From Sphingomonas lycopersici (GTDB taxonomy: Bacteria > Pseudomonadota > Alphaproteobacteria > Sphingomonadales > Sphingomonadaceae), in the NCBI RefSeq assembly GCF_026130605.1, contig NZ_JANFAU010000004.1, forward strand, positions 186,001 to 250,000: a stretch of 64,000 nt of DNA, written 5' to 3'. A program made the translations under genes and the position numbers. The notes under the pieces are model-generated. The model saw only the letters and a list, made by a program, of their open reading frames with translations, ran no database searches and was not told the origin of the DNA. Positions 9,296-16,693 of the stretch are shown here, piece after piece (the first letter of the stretch is position 1; every line of letters begins with the position of its first letter).

Positions 9296-9310
9296 GAACA
9301 TTGTGAGAAC
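9296..9310 (-). promoter_or_regulatory. LexA (SOS) box, alphaproteobacterial type
   Basis: GAAC-ATTGTGA-GAAC on the plus strand reads GTTC-N7-GTTC on the minus strand, the exact alphaproteobacterial LexA consensus. On the minus strand TATGAT follows three bases later (9287-9292), a good -10 element. It points to the three-gene group ending at 7912. The plus-strand gene starting near 9377 could also be affected. Confidence 0.75.
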
Positions 9311-9376
9311 AAAAACGCTGGCGATGTTGGAGAATTCGCGCAATCTGTGACGGCTCCAATCATGGAGCGATTCGCG

Positions 9377-9625
9377 ATGCGACAGGTCAACCGAGATGAA
9401 CTGGTTCACATCCTGCAGGCCGGGATGCGCGACTGGACGAAGACGATGCTGAAGGACCTTCAGCATTACGACCCCGAGCGCAGATTGCGCGCCCGGCTCA
9501 TTGCCGCGGGGCTGCTCGCGGACAAATTGAAGCGCCTGGAAATATTGACCGACGCGCCCGAACCGCCGGGCTTCGCGCGGATCAACCGGAACCACCGCGT
9601 CATCACCGCCGAGCCACCCCGATGA
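9377..9625 (+). CDS. Hypothetical protein
   Basis: This 82-residue, mostly helical and basic protein (MRQVNRDELVHILQAGMRDW at its start) matches no family I recognise. The ATG at 9377 is preferred because GGAG lies nine bases upstream; a GTG at 9347 in the same frame is an alternative. It diverges from the SOS-box gene group. Confidence 0.55.
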   Translation: MRQVNRDELVHILQAGMRDWTKTMLKDLQHYDPERRLRARLIAAGLLADKLKRLEILTDAPEPPGFARINRNHRVITAEPPR

Positions 9626-9797
9626 ATTCGAACGCCGTCAAATGGGGGATCGGCACGGCAAAGCGAGGAACGTTCCGCGCGCCCGTACTGGCTGCGGCAC
9701 GTTGCCGCCCATATAACCGCGGCATTGACGCCACAAAGAACAGGCACCGCGCCGACCGACCGCAGATGGAGAGCTGCCGCTCAAAGGGAGCTCGGCC

Positions 9798-10016
9798 ATG
9801 CGTCAGCTAACCGAACAGGAATATCTGAGGGCCCGACTGCGCAAGTCGGCCGAGATGTCGCTTGCAGCCGCCGATCAGCGCGTCACCCGCGTGCATCGCG
9901 AATTCGCCGACCGTTATGCCGCAAGGCTCGCCTCACTCGGCGTGATCCTGCGGACGGCCCGGCCCGCGCCTGTCCGCCGGATGACCTCTCATGGCGGACA
10001 ATCCTCCCCGACCTGA
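9798..10016 (+). CDS. Hypothetical protein
   Basis: This 72-residue basic, helical protein (MRQLTEQEYLRARLRKSAEM at its start) has a ribosome site GGGAG about nine bases before the ATG. The C-terminal part is low complexity and unconvincing. No family was recognised. Confidence 0.45.
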   Translation: MRQLTEQEYLRARLRKSAEMSLAAADQRVTRVHREFADRYAARLASLGVILRTARPAPVRRMTSHGGQSSPT

Positions 10017-10140
10017 ACCCGGGCGGTGATCGCACCGTCGCGCATCTGCTGTTGGGCGCGACGGTCCAAGCCCCGCGAAACCTCGACCGCCGTCGGGATT
10101 TACCTTCCCGAGCGTCACGCTCGACGAGAGGGAGCCAGCC

Positions 10141-10719
10141 ATGCCGCAGCAGCAGAAGCTGAGGGTCTATCGCACCGCGATCGGCTTCCATGACGCCTAT
10201 GTTGCCGCTCCGAGCCAGAAAGCGGCACTGAAGGCCTGGGGCAGCGATGCCGATCTGTTCGCGCGCGGCGTGGCGGAGCGCGTCGAGGATCCCGACCTGA
10301 TGCGCGAGCCGCTTGAACATCCCGGAAAAATCGTCCGTCGCTTGCGCGGCAGCGTCACCGAACAATTGGCAGCGCTGCCGAAGAGCCCACCCTCACCCGC
10401 AAGGCGACCGCAAAAAGAAGCGCCCAGACCGCGGGCACAACGGAAGGCCAACGTGACTTCGGCCAAACCGGCAAAGCCGGAAAAGCCCCCGAAGCTGAAA
10501 CCGGATGCCTCGGCGCTTCGCGCAGCCGAGCAGCGGCTCGAGGCGGCGGAGGCACAGCACGCCAGCGCACGCGAGGCATTGGCGCGGCGGCAGGCCGAGA
10601 TCGACCGTGAGCGTCGCGGACTCGAAAAGCAGCACGATGCCGAGCGCAGAAAACTCGAACGCGAGGTGGCCAGGGCGCGGTCGGCATATGACCGGGCCAT
10701 CCGCGCCTGGCGCGAATGA
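10141..10719 (+). CDS. TolA-like coiled-coil protein
   Basis: This 192-residue protein begins with a compact domain of about 75 residues (KLRVYRTAIGFHDAYVAAPS, then DADLFARGVAERVEDPDL). A Pro/Lys/Ala linker follows, then a charged helix rich in Glu, Arg, Ala and Gln (residues about 120-188) that should form a coiled coil. Proteins of this shape are often labelled TolA-like, but there is no membrane segment, so a role in the Tol system is unlikely. GGGAG lies close before the ATG. It is read alone. Confidence 0.75.
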   Translation: MPQQQKLRVYRTAIGFHDAYVAAPSQKAALKAWGSDADLFARGVAERVEDPDLMREPLEHPGKIVRRLRGSVTEQLAALPKSPPSPARRPQKEAPRPRAQRKANVTSAKPAKPEKPPKLKPDASALRAAEQRLEAAEAQHASAREALARRQAEIDRERRGLEKQHDAERRKLEREVARARSAYDRAIRAWRE

Positions 10720-10789
10720 CCTCGCAAACTCCTGCCCTCTCGCAACGCTTTGATCCGCACTTGCAGGAGCGATCCAGTCGCCGCCGCGG

Positions 10790-10817
10790 CTAACCAAGGT
10801 TAGTCCCGAAACGGGAC
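10790..10817. promoter_or_regulatory. Two adjacent perfect dyads (candidate operators)
   Basis: CTAACC-AA-GGTTAG (10790-10803) directly abuts GTCCCG-AAA-CGGGAC (10803-10817), sharing one G. They lie 40 bases upstream of the small gene at 10857. Two different dyads side by side look like binding sites for two dimeric regulators. Confidence 0.5.
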
Positions 10818-10856
10818 AGTGGTGGTAGAGTCAGCGCGCGACTCAGGAGTAGCGTT

Positions 10857-11021
10857 ATGGACGGCCAGGCGACGAAGCGTGGGGGCGACCGGGAATTCCA
10901 TGAGCGCCGGGCGAAACAGGCGCAGGGAATGGCTACCCGCGCCTCATCGCTCTCGATCCGCAGGTTGCATCTGCAGATGGCCGCCGAACACGAGCGACGC
11001 GCCGATATTGTCGACGAATGA
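10857..11021 (+). CDS. Small hypothetical protein (54 residues)
   Basis: ATG at 10857 is preceded by AGGAG with a seven-base spacer and opens a frame of 54 codons ending in TGA at 11019. The product begins MDGQATKRGGDREFHERRAK and is very basic and helical, with a second charged stretch LQMAAEHERRADIVDE at its end. It sits just downstream of two tandem dyads, which supports a real, regulated gene. No function is recognised. Confidence 0.55.
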   Translation: MDGQATKRGGDREFHERRAKQAQGMATRASSLSIRRLHLQMAAEHERRADIVDE

Positions 11022-11153
11022 GACGACGCGCCCGCGTGCGGGGGCCCTCCCTGCGTAAGCGATAACCCGATTCTCGTCCTTTCGATTGCGAGGTCGGGAT
11101 CGGCTCCCTGCGTCGGCCCGGCGCGCATGCACGCGAACCGCCGCGCCGCATTT

Positions 11154-11168
11154 GTTCTCATTTCGTTC
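11154..11168 (+). promoter_or_regulatory. LexA (SOS) box, alphaproteobacterial type
   Basis: GTTC-TCATTTC-GTTC is an exact GTTC-N7-GTTC site, with TATGAT starting two bases after it as the -10 element. The start codon of the SRAP-like gene is 36 bases downstream. The layout matches the site at 9296-9310, so LexA control is well supported by the sequence. Confidence 0.8.
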
Positions 11169-11203
11169 TTATGATATGACCCGAGTCGGCAAAGGCGATT
11201 TCG

Positions 11204-11860
11204 ATGTCCCGACTCCATACCATCATGGCAAGCACGGCGGAGATTGCGGCGCATTTCGGCGCCGAGGCCCCTGCCGACCTCGTCATTCCCTCCGAAACCA
11301 CTGAGGGTCTGCCGGGTATTGTCGTCCTCGAACGCGATGGGCAGCGTCGCGTGAGATCACTGACCTGGGGCTTTCCGCGGCTCAGCCGCGAAGCGCAGCG
11401 ACGCGGGGAGGATCCGAGCCGGGTCGGCATGGTGGCCGATCTCACCAACCCGATGTGGGACGCACTGGTGGTCGATCCGCGCTACCGCTGCCTCATCGTC
11501 CTCACGCATTTTGCCAACCCCGATGGCGACCCGGGCGCGAAGACGCGCACCTGGTTCTCGGTCAGGGATCGGCCGATCCTGGCCTGGGCGGGATTTTGCC
11601 GCAACACCCCCGAATTCGGGCCGGTCTATGCCGGCATGACGATGGACGCGAATGCCGCCATTCCGCCGACCAACGACCGCATGCCGGTCCTGCTCGAGCC
11701 GCAAGACTATGACCGCTGGCTGCACGGATCGATCCAGGACGTGATCGGCTTTCAATTCGGCCAGCCGATCGCCGCCGATCGCATGATCGTCGAACGGAGC
11801 GATGATCGGTGGCGAAGCGACGGCCTTCCCTCGCGCCAGCCCAAACTGGCTTTGCTGTGA
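11204..11860 (+). CDS. SRAP-family paralogue without catalytic residues
   Basis: This 218-residue protein aligns along its length with the SRAP (YedK/HMCES, DUF159) gene at 12837, sharing AEIAAHFG, GIVVLERDGQ, WGFP, RTWF and RMPVLL. SRAP proteins covalently cap abasic sites in single-stranded DNA through Cys2. Here residue 2 is Ser (MSRLH), the Asn of the NNIAD block is Gly (VGMVADL), the Glu of the AFAEA block is Asn (HFANP), and the His before RMP is Asn (TNDRMP). All four active-site positions are therefore changed, so cross-linking is not expected. An SOS box lies just upstream. It may be a DNA-binding regulator or decoy, but its real function is unknown. Confidence 0.8.
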   Translation: MSRLHTIMASTAEIAAHFGAEAPADLVIPSETTEGLPGIVVLERDGQRRVRSLTWGFPRLSREAQRRGEDPSRVGMVADLTNPMWDALVVDPRYRCLIVLTHFANPDGDPGAKTRTWFSVRDRPILAWAGFCRNTPEFGPVYAGMTMDANAAIPPTNDRMPVLLEPQDYDRWLHGSIQDVIGFQFGQPIAADRMIVERSDDRWRSDGLPSRQPKLALL

Positions 11861-11879
11861 TCGAAAGGAGCGTTCTGCG

Positions 11880-12188
11880 GTGTACAAATTCAACGACAAG
11901 CTCGGAGAGACCTACGAAGCCGACATCGCCTGGGCGGTGGTCGCGGCCGTGATCGATCAGACCAGCCTTGATGGCGTCGCGGGCGTGGTGAACGTCGGCC
12001 GCGCGATCGATGGCATCCTGCAGGGCCTCGCGATGATGTGCACCAATTGCGGGCAGACCAAAACGCCGGCGGCGCGCAAGGAAATCGCCGATTATGCGCG
12101 CAAGCGCCTCCTCAGGGAGCTTGCGGCCACCGAGATGGTAACCGGCCAGTCGGGTTGGGCGCCGGCGACGCCGATCATGGCAAATTAG
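11880..12188 (+). CDS. Hypothetical protein
   Basis: This 102-residue protein begins VYKFNDKLGETYEADIAWAV from a GTG with AAAGGAG nine bases upstream, 20 bases after the SRAP-like gene, so the two may form one SOS-induced transcript. It has one CxxC pair (MMCTNCGQTK). The rest is helical. No family was recognised. Confidence 0.6.
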   Translation: MYKFNDKLGETYEADIAWAVVAAVIDQTSLDGVAGVVNVGRAIDGILQGLAMMCTNCGQTKTPAARKEIADYARKRLLRELAATEMVTGQSGWAPATPIMAN

Positions 12189-12317
12189 TCCGCTGGTGTT
12201 CGACACAAGCGCTGGTGCATGCGAGCGCGCCGAACGCAGATCGGACTGTCGTGAAACATGCCGAGGCTCTTGGCTCTTTCGTCGCGGGTTGATCACCTGC
12301 TACCGAAGGCATCGGCC

Positions 12318-12776
12318 ATGACCAACATCCACTCAGCGTCCCGGACGATACTTGCGACGCCGCGCGCGATTTTCCGGGCGCTCATCGACGCCGAGGCGAT
12401 GCCGCGATGGCGCGCACCAAAGGGCATGCATATGCGCGTCGAGCGACTCGAGCCGCGCCCGGGCGGCCGGTTCAGGCTGGTCCTGAGCTATGACGATCCC
12501 GCAGCGGGCGCCGGCAAATCCGGCGCGAACAGCGATATCGTAGAGGGGCGATTCGCCGAGCTGATCGCCGAGGAACGGGTTGTCGAGGAAGTGCGCTTCC
12601 AGAGCGACGATCCTGCCTATGCCGGGACGATGCGTGTCACAACGACGCTCGCGCCGGTGAGCGACGGCACCAAGGTCACGATCACCGCCGAAAACGTACC
12701 GTCGGGCATCTCCGAAGGCGACCACCGACAGGGGATGGAATCGACGCTCAAGAATCTCGCGGATTTCCTAGAATAG
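12318..12776 (+). CDS. SRPBCC (AHSA1/START-like) domain protein
   Basis: This 152-residue protein has the pattern of the Activator-of-Hsp90 homologue / SRPBCC fold: an opening strand (SASRTILATPRAIFRALIDA), PRWRAPKGM, GGRFRL, IVEGRFAEL, VRFQSD and a final helix (GMESTLKNLADFLE). Such proteins bind hydrophobic small molecules in a deep cavity. The ATG at 12318 is preferred over upstream codons because family members begin just before the first strand. Its ligand is unknown. Confidence 0.85.
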   Translation: MTNIHSASRTILATPRAIFRALIDAEAMPRWRAPKGMHMRVERLEPRPGGRFRLVLSYDDPAAGAGKSGANSDIVEGRFAELIAEERVVEEVRFQSDDPAYAGTMRVTTTLAPVSDGTKVTITAENVPSGISEGDHRQGMESTLKNLADFLE

Positions 12777-12836
12777 GCGCCAGAGCCGCACGGCGCTTGC
12801 CTTTCCTGCGCGACCTGCCGCTGGTAAGCTTCGGCG

Positions 12837-13499
12837 GTGTGTAACCTCTACGCTGTTCGCAGAAGCGCAGCCGAAGTCGCGGCGCATTTCGGGGTGGAGA
12901 ACCCCGTCGCTTCCAATGCGGGCGACGAAGTCTATCCTGGCTATCCCGGCGTTGTCGTGCGCGAGCAGGATGGCCAGCGCGTCATGCAATCGATGGCATG
13001 GGGATTTCCGCTGCGGCTTCGCACGATGAAGCCGACCGCCAAGCCCAAAGCGGTCAACAATATCGCCGACCTCAGCAAGAACATGTGGATCGGCCTCGCC
13101 CGCAAGCCGCAATGGCGTTGTCTTATCCCGGTTACCGCCTTTGCCGAGGCCGAAGGCGCGAAGGGGTCGATGACACGCACCTGGTTCAATCTCAGGGACC
13201 AGCCCATCTTCGCCTGGGGCGGCCTCTGGAGAGACAGCAGCGAGTGGGGTCCGGTCTATTCGGGCGCAATGACCGAGGCCAACGGGACGATCGCGCCAGT
13301 CCATAACCGGATGCCGGTATTGTTGAGGCCAGACGACTATGACCTCTGGCTCCACGGCGACTTTGACGACCTCATCGCGTTCCAGGCGCGGCGCTTCCCT
13401 GACGAGCTGATCGAGCTCACGCGCACCGCCGATCCATGGTCGCGACCGCGAGTCGCCACCGCCGCGCCATCGCCCCCCGAGTCGCCGACCCTTTTCTGA
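12837..13499 (+). CDS. SOS response-associated peptidase / SRAP (YedK-like)
   Basis: This 220-residue protein starts with GTG so that Cys is residue 2 after the initiator is removed (MCNLYAVRR), as required for the abasic-site thiazolidine cross-link of YedK and HMCES. The other active-site residues are present: Asn in AVNNIADL, Glu in TAFAEAEG and His in VHNRMPV. It should shield abasic sites in single-stranded DNA. Its start is 60 bases after the SRPBCC gene, and no SOS box is seen before it. It is a paralogue of the gene at 11204, about 1 kb upstream. Confidence 0.9.
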   Translation: MCNLYAVRRSAAEVAAHFGVENPVASNAGDEVYPGYPGVVVREQDGQRVMQSMAWGFPLRLRTMKPTAKPKAVNNIADLSKNMWIGLARKPQWRCLIPVTAFAEAEGAKGSMTRTWFNLRDQPIFAWGGLWRDSSEWGPVYSGAMTEANGTIAPVHNRMPVLLRPDDYDLWLHGDFDDLIAFQARRFPDELIELTRTADPWSRPRVATAAPSPPESPTLF

Positions 13500-13655
13500 C
13501 CGCGAGCCGGCCCACTGAGCGACGCTCAGCGCCAGCCGAACCGCCTTGTCTCGCCATCGGCCTCCATGCGCCCGGCAATGTTGATCTATGGGCGTGTCAC
13601 GGACCAGCCGGCGTTGCCGCTGCGAAGCAATCGTCATACAATCAAATGAGATAAC

Positions 13656-13748
13656 ATGACGGACACGATAGCGGTGATCGTAGCGCTGGCGAAGTTGACC
13701 CCAAAGCCTCCCGAATCGGATGGCAGAAACAGCATAGAGATCGCGTAA
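13656..13748 (+). CDS. Possible 30-residue ORF coupled to the HTH gene
   Basis: ATG at 13656 opens 30 codons (MTDTIAVIVALAKLTPKPPE and ten more) ending in TAA, whose last A is the first base of the next start (TAATG). Such an overlap is typical of translational coupling. The ribosome site is weak, so this may only be a chance frame. Confidence 0.3.
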   Translation: MTDTIAVIVALAKLTPKPPESDGRNSIEIA

Positions 13749-14197
13749 TGGCTCGGTCAGGTCCATCCGCCACGGTTGAAGACCCATTTACCAAGTTGAA
13801 CGACCGCCACCGGCTATATCTTTGGCACGTCACGCAGAATCGAAAATCGAAAGAGATCGCCAAGATCGAGGGCGTCAGCCCCCGTGCGGTCGACAAGATA
13901 CTTCTACAAGCGAAGGATATCCTCGGTGCGGCTGACCGCTTCGAGGCCGCTCGGATGTTTTCCCTCCATGCATCAGGGGTAGAGGGATTCTACCCGGGAA
14001 CCATCCTACCTTCACCGCCGGAACTTTGGCCGCTTCCGTCGCCCTTGCCGACTGCAGAGGGACGGATGAACTGGCAAAACTGGAGACATCTGACGGTCTG
14101 GACCGCGATCATAGCGATCGCGGCTCCGCTCACCGTCGGTACCGCCGCGTTGCTTCTATTCGTCCTCTCCCTGCTGATCGGCGCCAACCCGCAATAA
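13748..14197 (+). CDS. Membrane-anchored LuxR-type helix-turn-helix protein
   Basis: This 149-residue protein has a GerE/LuxR-like DNA-binding domain at residues about 15-70 (LNDRHRLYLWHVTQNRKSKE, then SPRAVDKILLQAKDILG). A Pro-rich linker follows, then one strong membrane segment near the C-terminus (LTVWTAIIAIAAPLTVGTAA onward). DNA binding would therefore take place at the inner membrane. There is no receiver or ligand domain. The start may be coupled to the small frame before it (TAATG). Its target is unknown; the nearby luxR-luxI cluster is a candidate. Confidence 0.75.
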   Translation: MARSGPSATVEDPFTKLNDRHRLYLWHVTQNRKSKEIAKIEGVSPRAVDKILLQAKDILGAADRFEAARMFSLHASGVEGFYPGTILPSPPELWPLPSPLPTAEGRMNWQNWRHLTVWTAIIAIAAPLTVGTAALLLFVLSLLIGANPQ

Positions 14198-14220
14198 ACG
14201 GCAACTCGGGCCGTCGGAGA

Positions 14221-14562
14221 ATGAGCATGAAGTCACTGGTAAAAACGAGCAGGGTCATCGCAACGGAGCTGCGCCAGGCCGAACGGTCAATCAACCTGGC
14301 CCAGCGCGACATCGCGCAATTCCTCCTGACCACGCTCGATGCGACCGAAGCGCACGAATTGTCGCCTGCGATGTCGCATCGGACGGTCAAGGCGACGGTG
14401 GGAGCACTCGCGGCGCTGACCGAGGGACAATGCCAGATGGCGATCCGTGCCCATGTCAGCGCCGAGACTGTCGGGCGCGACCTCGGGCTCGATGTTACCG
14501 CCTGGGGCGAAGGCGCACCAAAGCCGATGCTGGCGGGCCTCGAAGAGGCCGTGGCAGCCTGA
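14221..14562 (+). CDS. Hypothetical protein
   Basis: This 113-residue helical soluble protein begins MSMKSLVKTSRVIATELRQA. GGAGA precedes the ATG. A second ATG two codons later is possible. It lies 23 bases after the HTH gene and 18 bases before the next membrane-protein gene, so the three are probably one operon. No family was recognised. Confidence 0.6.
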   Translation: MSMKSLVKTSRVIATELRQAERSINLAQRDIAQFLLTTLDATEAHELSPAMSHRTVKATVGALAALTEGQCQMAIRAHVSAETVGRDLGLDVTAWGEGAPKPMLAGLEEAVAA

Positions 14563-14580
14563 ACGGCAAGGGAGGCGCGG

Positions 14581-15051
14581 ATGGACCTTCGCTGGGGTCT
14601 CGCATTACTGTTCAATGCCGTGCTGCTTGGCGTCACGGGATTTGCACTCGTGCGGGGCGGTCTGCCCGAGCGCATTGGCGCAATGGTCAATCTCGTCGCC
14701 TCCCTTGCGACCACCGTATTGCGGCTGATCGATCCACAATTTTATGCGCCGGCCCAAACCGTCGTGCTGGGGATCGATCTCGCGGTCGCGGCGGCGTTCT
14801 ACTGGCTTGCGCTAAAGACGATTCGTTTCTGGCCGATCTGGGCATCGGGGTTCGCGCTGGCAAACATTGTCGCCAGCGTGACGGCGCCATTGCTGCCCCG
14901 GACGCCCCTGCTGGCCTATCATTCGGGCCTTGGCATATACGCCTATCTCGCACTGGGAGCGCTATTCCTGGGGACCTGGCACATGCCGCGCGACGCATCA
15001 CCCGCGCTGAGAAACGGATTTCGCAGCCAGCAACCACCAATCGATCCCTGA
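14581..15051 (+). CDS. Hypothetical membrane protein, four TM segments
   Basis: This 156-residue protein has about four hydrophobic segments: LALLFNAVLLGVTGFALV, a short one around MVNLVASLATTVL, VLGIDLAVAAAFYWLAL, FWPIWASGFALANIVASV and GIYAYLALGALFLGTW. It is an integral inner-membrane protein of unknown function. It is the last gene of the small operon that begins with the membrane-anchored HTH protein, 136 bases upstream of luxR. Confidence 0.7.
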   Translation: MDLRWGLALLFNAVLLGVTGFALVRGGLPERIGAMVNLVASLATTVLRLIDPQFYAPAQTVVLGIDLAVAAAFYWLALKTIRFWPIWASGFALANIVASVTAPLLPRTPLLAYHSGLGIYAYLALGALFLGTWHMPRDASPALRNGFRSQQPPIDP

Positions 15052-15131
15052 GCGCTGATGTCCTGTTCGGCGCCGGTGGATCCTCCCCAATGCTCAACGT
15101 GGCAATTGATGCGGCGGGGACCGGAGAATGA

Positions 15132-15143
15132 AGGGCGTGCCCT
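15132..15143. promoter_or_regulatory. Short dyad upstream of luxR
   Basis: AGGGC-GT-GCCCT is a perfect inverted repeat 45 bases before the luxR start. It is a possible operator. CCTCCCCAAT at 15082-15091 in the same intergenic region recurs at 16011-16020 before luxI. Confidence 0.3.
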
Positions 15144-15187
15144 GGGCTTGATGGGATAGATCCACGACCAGCGGCCGAAGCAGGAGT

Positions 15188-15940
15188 ATGAACTTTGAAT
15201 TCGTCGAGGCCCTTGGCGGCCTCGTCCGTTCAGCCCGGTCAGCAGACGGGCTGCAGGAAGCATTGCTGCGTGCGGCATTCGAGATGCGATTTGACCATTT
15301 CGCGCTGTCGCTCGAGATCGGTTGCGGGAGCGAGTCCGGGGCGTCGATCCTGCTCCATAATTATCCCGCCGCCTGGGCTGATGTTTACACCAGCTTCAAT
15401 CTCGCCGCGAGCGATCCGGTGCGGCGCGCCGGCGAGCACAGCCTGATCGGCTTTCGCTGGGCCGAGATGCCCGATCTCATCCCGATCACCCGCGGCGAAC
15501 GGGCGATGTTCGACATCGGTCGCCGCCACGGGATCGCTGACGGCTTCACCGTTCCACGCCACCTTCCGGGTGAGGTGACCGCCTCGTGCAGCTTCGTCAC
15601 CGGTCTCGACCGGTCGCTGCCAACCGACATGCTTATGGCAGCCGAACTGCTCGGCGGCTTTGCGATCGAGCGCGCGCGGCGGATTTCCGGCTGGGTGCCG
15701 CCGGTGTCCGCACCCAAACTCACCGACCGGCAACGCGAATGCGTCCTCTGGTCGGCGCGCGGCAAGAGCACCGGGAAAATTGCCGAGATGCTCAGGATCA
15801 GCCGCGCCACGGTAATCACTCATCTGAAGGCCGCCCATGAGCGCTATGAGGTGCCCAAGCAAACCTCGCTCGTCGTGGCCGCGCTGTACGACGGCCTGAT
15901 CAGCTTTTCCGATATTTTCCGATGGCGCGAGGATCATTGA
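15188..15940 (+). CDS. LuxR-type quorum-sensing regulator with autoinducer domain
   Basis: This 250-residue regulator has an acyl-homoserine-lactone-binding domain with the conserved Trp, Tyr, Asp-Pro and second Trp in order (AAWADVYTSFN, ASDPVRR, FRWAEM). Its C-terminal GerE helix-turn-helix domain begins LTDRQRECVLWSARGKSTGK. It should bind DNA when loaded with the signal made by the adjacent luxI product. GGAGT precedes the ATG. The gene lies 126 bases before luxI in the same direction, separated by a strong inverted repeat. Confidence 0.92.
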   Translation: MNFEFVEALGGLVRSARSADGLQEALLRAAFEMRFDHFALSLEIGCGSESGASILLHNYPAAWADVYTSFNLAASDPVRRAGEHSLIGFRWAEMPDLIPITRGERAMFDIGRRHGIADGFTVPRHLPGEVTASCSFVTGLDRSLPTDMLMAAELLGGFAIERARRISGWVPPVSAPKLTDRQRECVLWSARGKSTGKIAEMLRISRATVITHLKAAHERYEVPKQTSLVVAALYDGLISFSDIFRWREDH

Positions 15941-15970
15941 TCTATCGCGGCGACGCTTGATTTTGGATGC

Positions 15971-16018
15971 GGGGCGGCATTTCCCATCCCCATTTCGCGG
16001 TATGGGAAAGCCTCCCCA
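15971..16018. promoter_or_regulatory. Strong inverted repeat between luxR and luxI
   Basis: Arm GGGGCGGCATTTCCCAT (15971-15987) pairs with ATGGGAAAGCCTCCCC (16002-16018) around a 14-base loop, with one bulged base and one mismatch. It ends 48 bases before the luxI start. It could be the LuxR operator, an attenuating hairpin in the luxI leader, or the luxR terminator, but no T run follows it. Confidence 0.6.
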
Positions 16019-16066
16019 ATCGGTGTTCTTCTTGCGCGAGCGGATGCGCCGCGTGGGAGACACGTG

Positions 16067-16693
16067 ATGTTACCTCGAACCGAAAACAAGCCGACCATCG
16101 ATGGCGATGCGGCGATGCGCGCGATGTTCCGCGCGAGAAAGGAGGTGTTCATCGACCTCCTGCAATGGGACGTGCCGGCGCTCGCCGGCGAATATGAGCT
16201 CGACCAGTTCGACAATCCCGACGCCGAATATCTGATCCTGCTGGCGGACGGGTGCATGCATCGCGCGTCAGCGCGTCTCCTCAAGACCGATCGCCCGCAC
16301 CTGCTAGGCGATCTCTATCCTCATCTCTGTGCAGGCCCCCTGCCCGCCGGGCCCACGATCCGCGAGATCACGCGATTCTGTCTTGATCGCCACCAGCGAG
16401 CGGACGAGCGACGCAGCGCGCGCAACCAGCTGGTCACCGCCCTCGTCGAATATGCGCTCGAAACCGGCCTTACCGGTTATACCGGGGTCGCTGAGCTCGC
16501 GTGGTTCGAGCAGGTCAGGCGCTTTGGCTGGGCTTGTGAGGCGCTAGGGCAGCCAATGCAGCATGGCGCTGAATTGCTCACTGCGCTCCACATCAGGATC
16601 GAGCCGGATACGCTCGACCGGCTGCGCGGCGCCGGCACCTATGAGGCGTTGACCCATGCGCTTGCCACGACCGGACCGGAGGGTGGACAATGA
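16067..16693 (+). CDS. LuxI-type acyl-homoserine-lactone synthase
   Basis: This 208-residue enzyme should make an N-acyl-homoserine lactone from S-adenosylmethionine and an acyl carrier. Invariant LuxI positions are present in order: Arg, Phe and Trp in RARKEVFIDLLQWDV, the two Asp in ELDQFDNPDAEY, the Arg in HRASARLL, and Glu/Arg in REITRFC. The ATG at 16067 has GGGAGA six bases upstream; an in-frame GTG lies directly before it. Its stop overlaps the phyH start (ATGA). The acyl chain cannot be read from the sequence. Confidence 0.9.
   Translation: MLPRTENKPTIDGDAAMRAMFRARKEVFIDLLQWDVPALAGEYELDQFDNPDAEYLILLADGCMHRASARLLKTDRPHLLGDLYPHLCAGPLPAGPTIREITRFCLDRHQRADERRSARNQLVTALVEYALETGLTGYTGVAELAWFEQVRRFGWACEALGQPMQHGAELLTALHIRIEPDTLDRLRGAGTYEALTHALATTGPEGGQ

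Noticed and set aside
9622-9810. 62-codon plus-strand frame overlapping the stop at 9625 (ATGA)
   Set aside because: The overlap looks like coupling, but the translation is low-quality and it runs into the better-supported gene at 9798.
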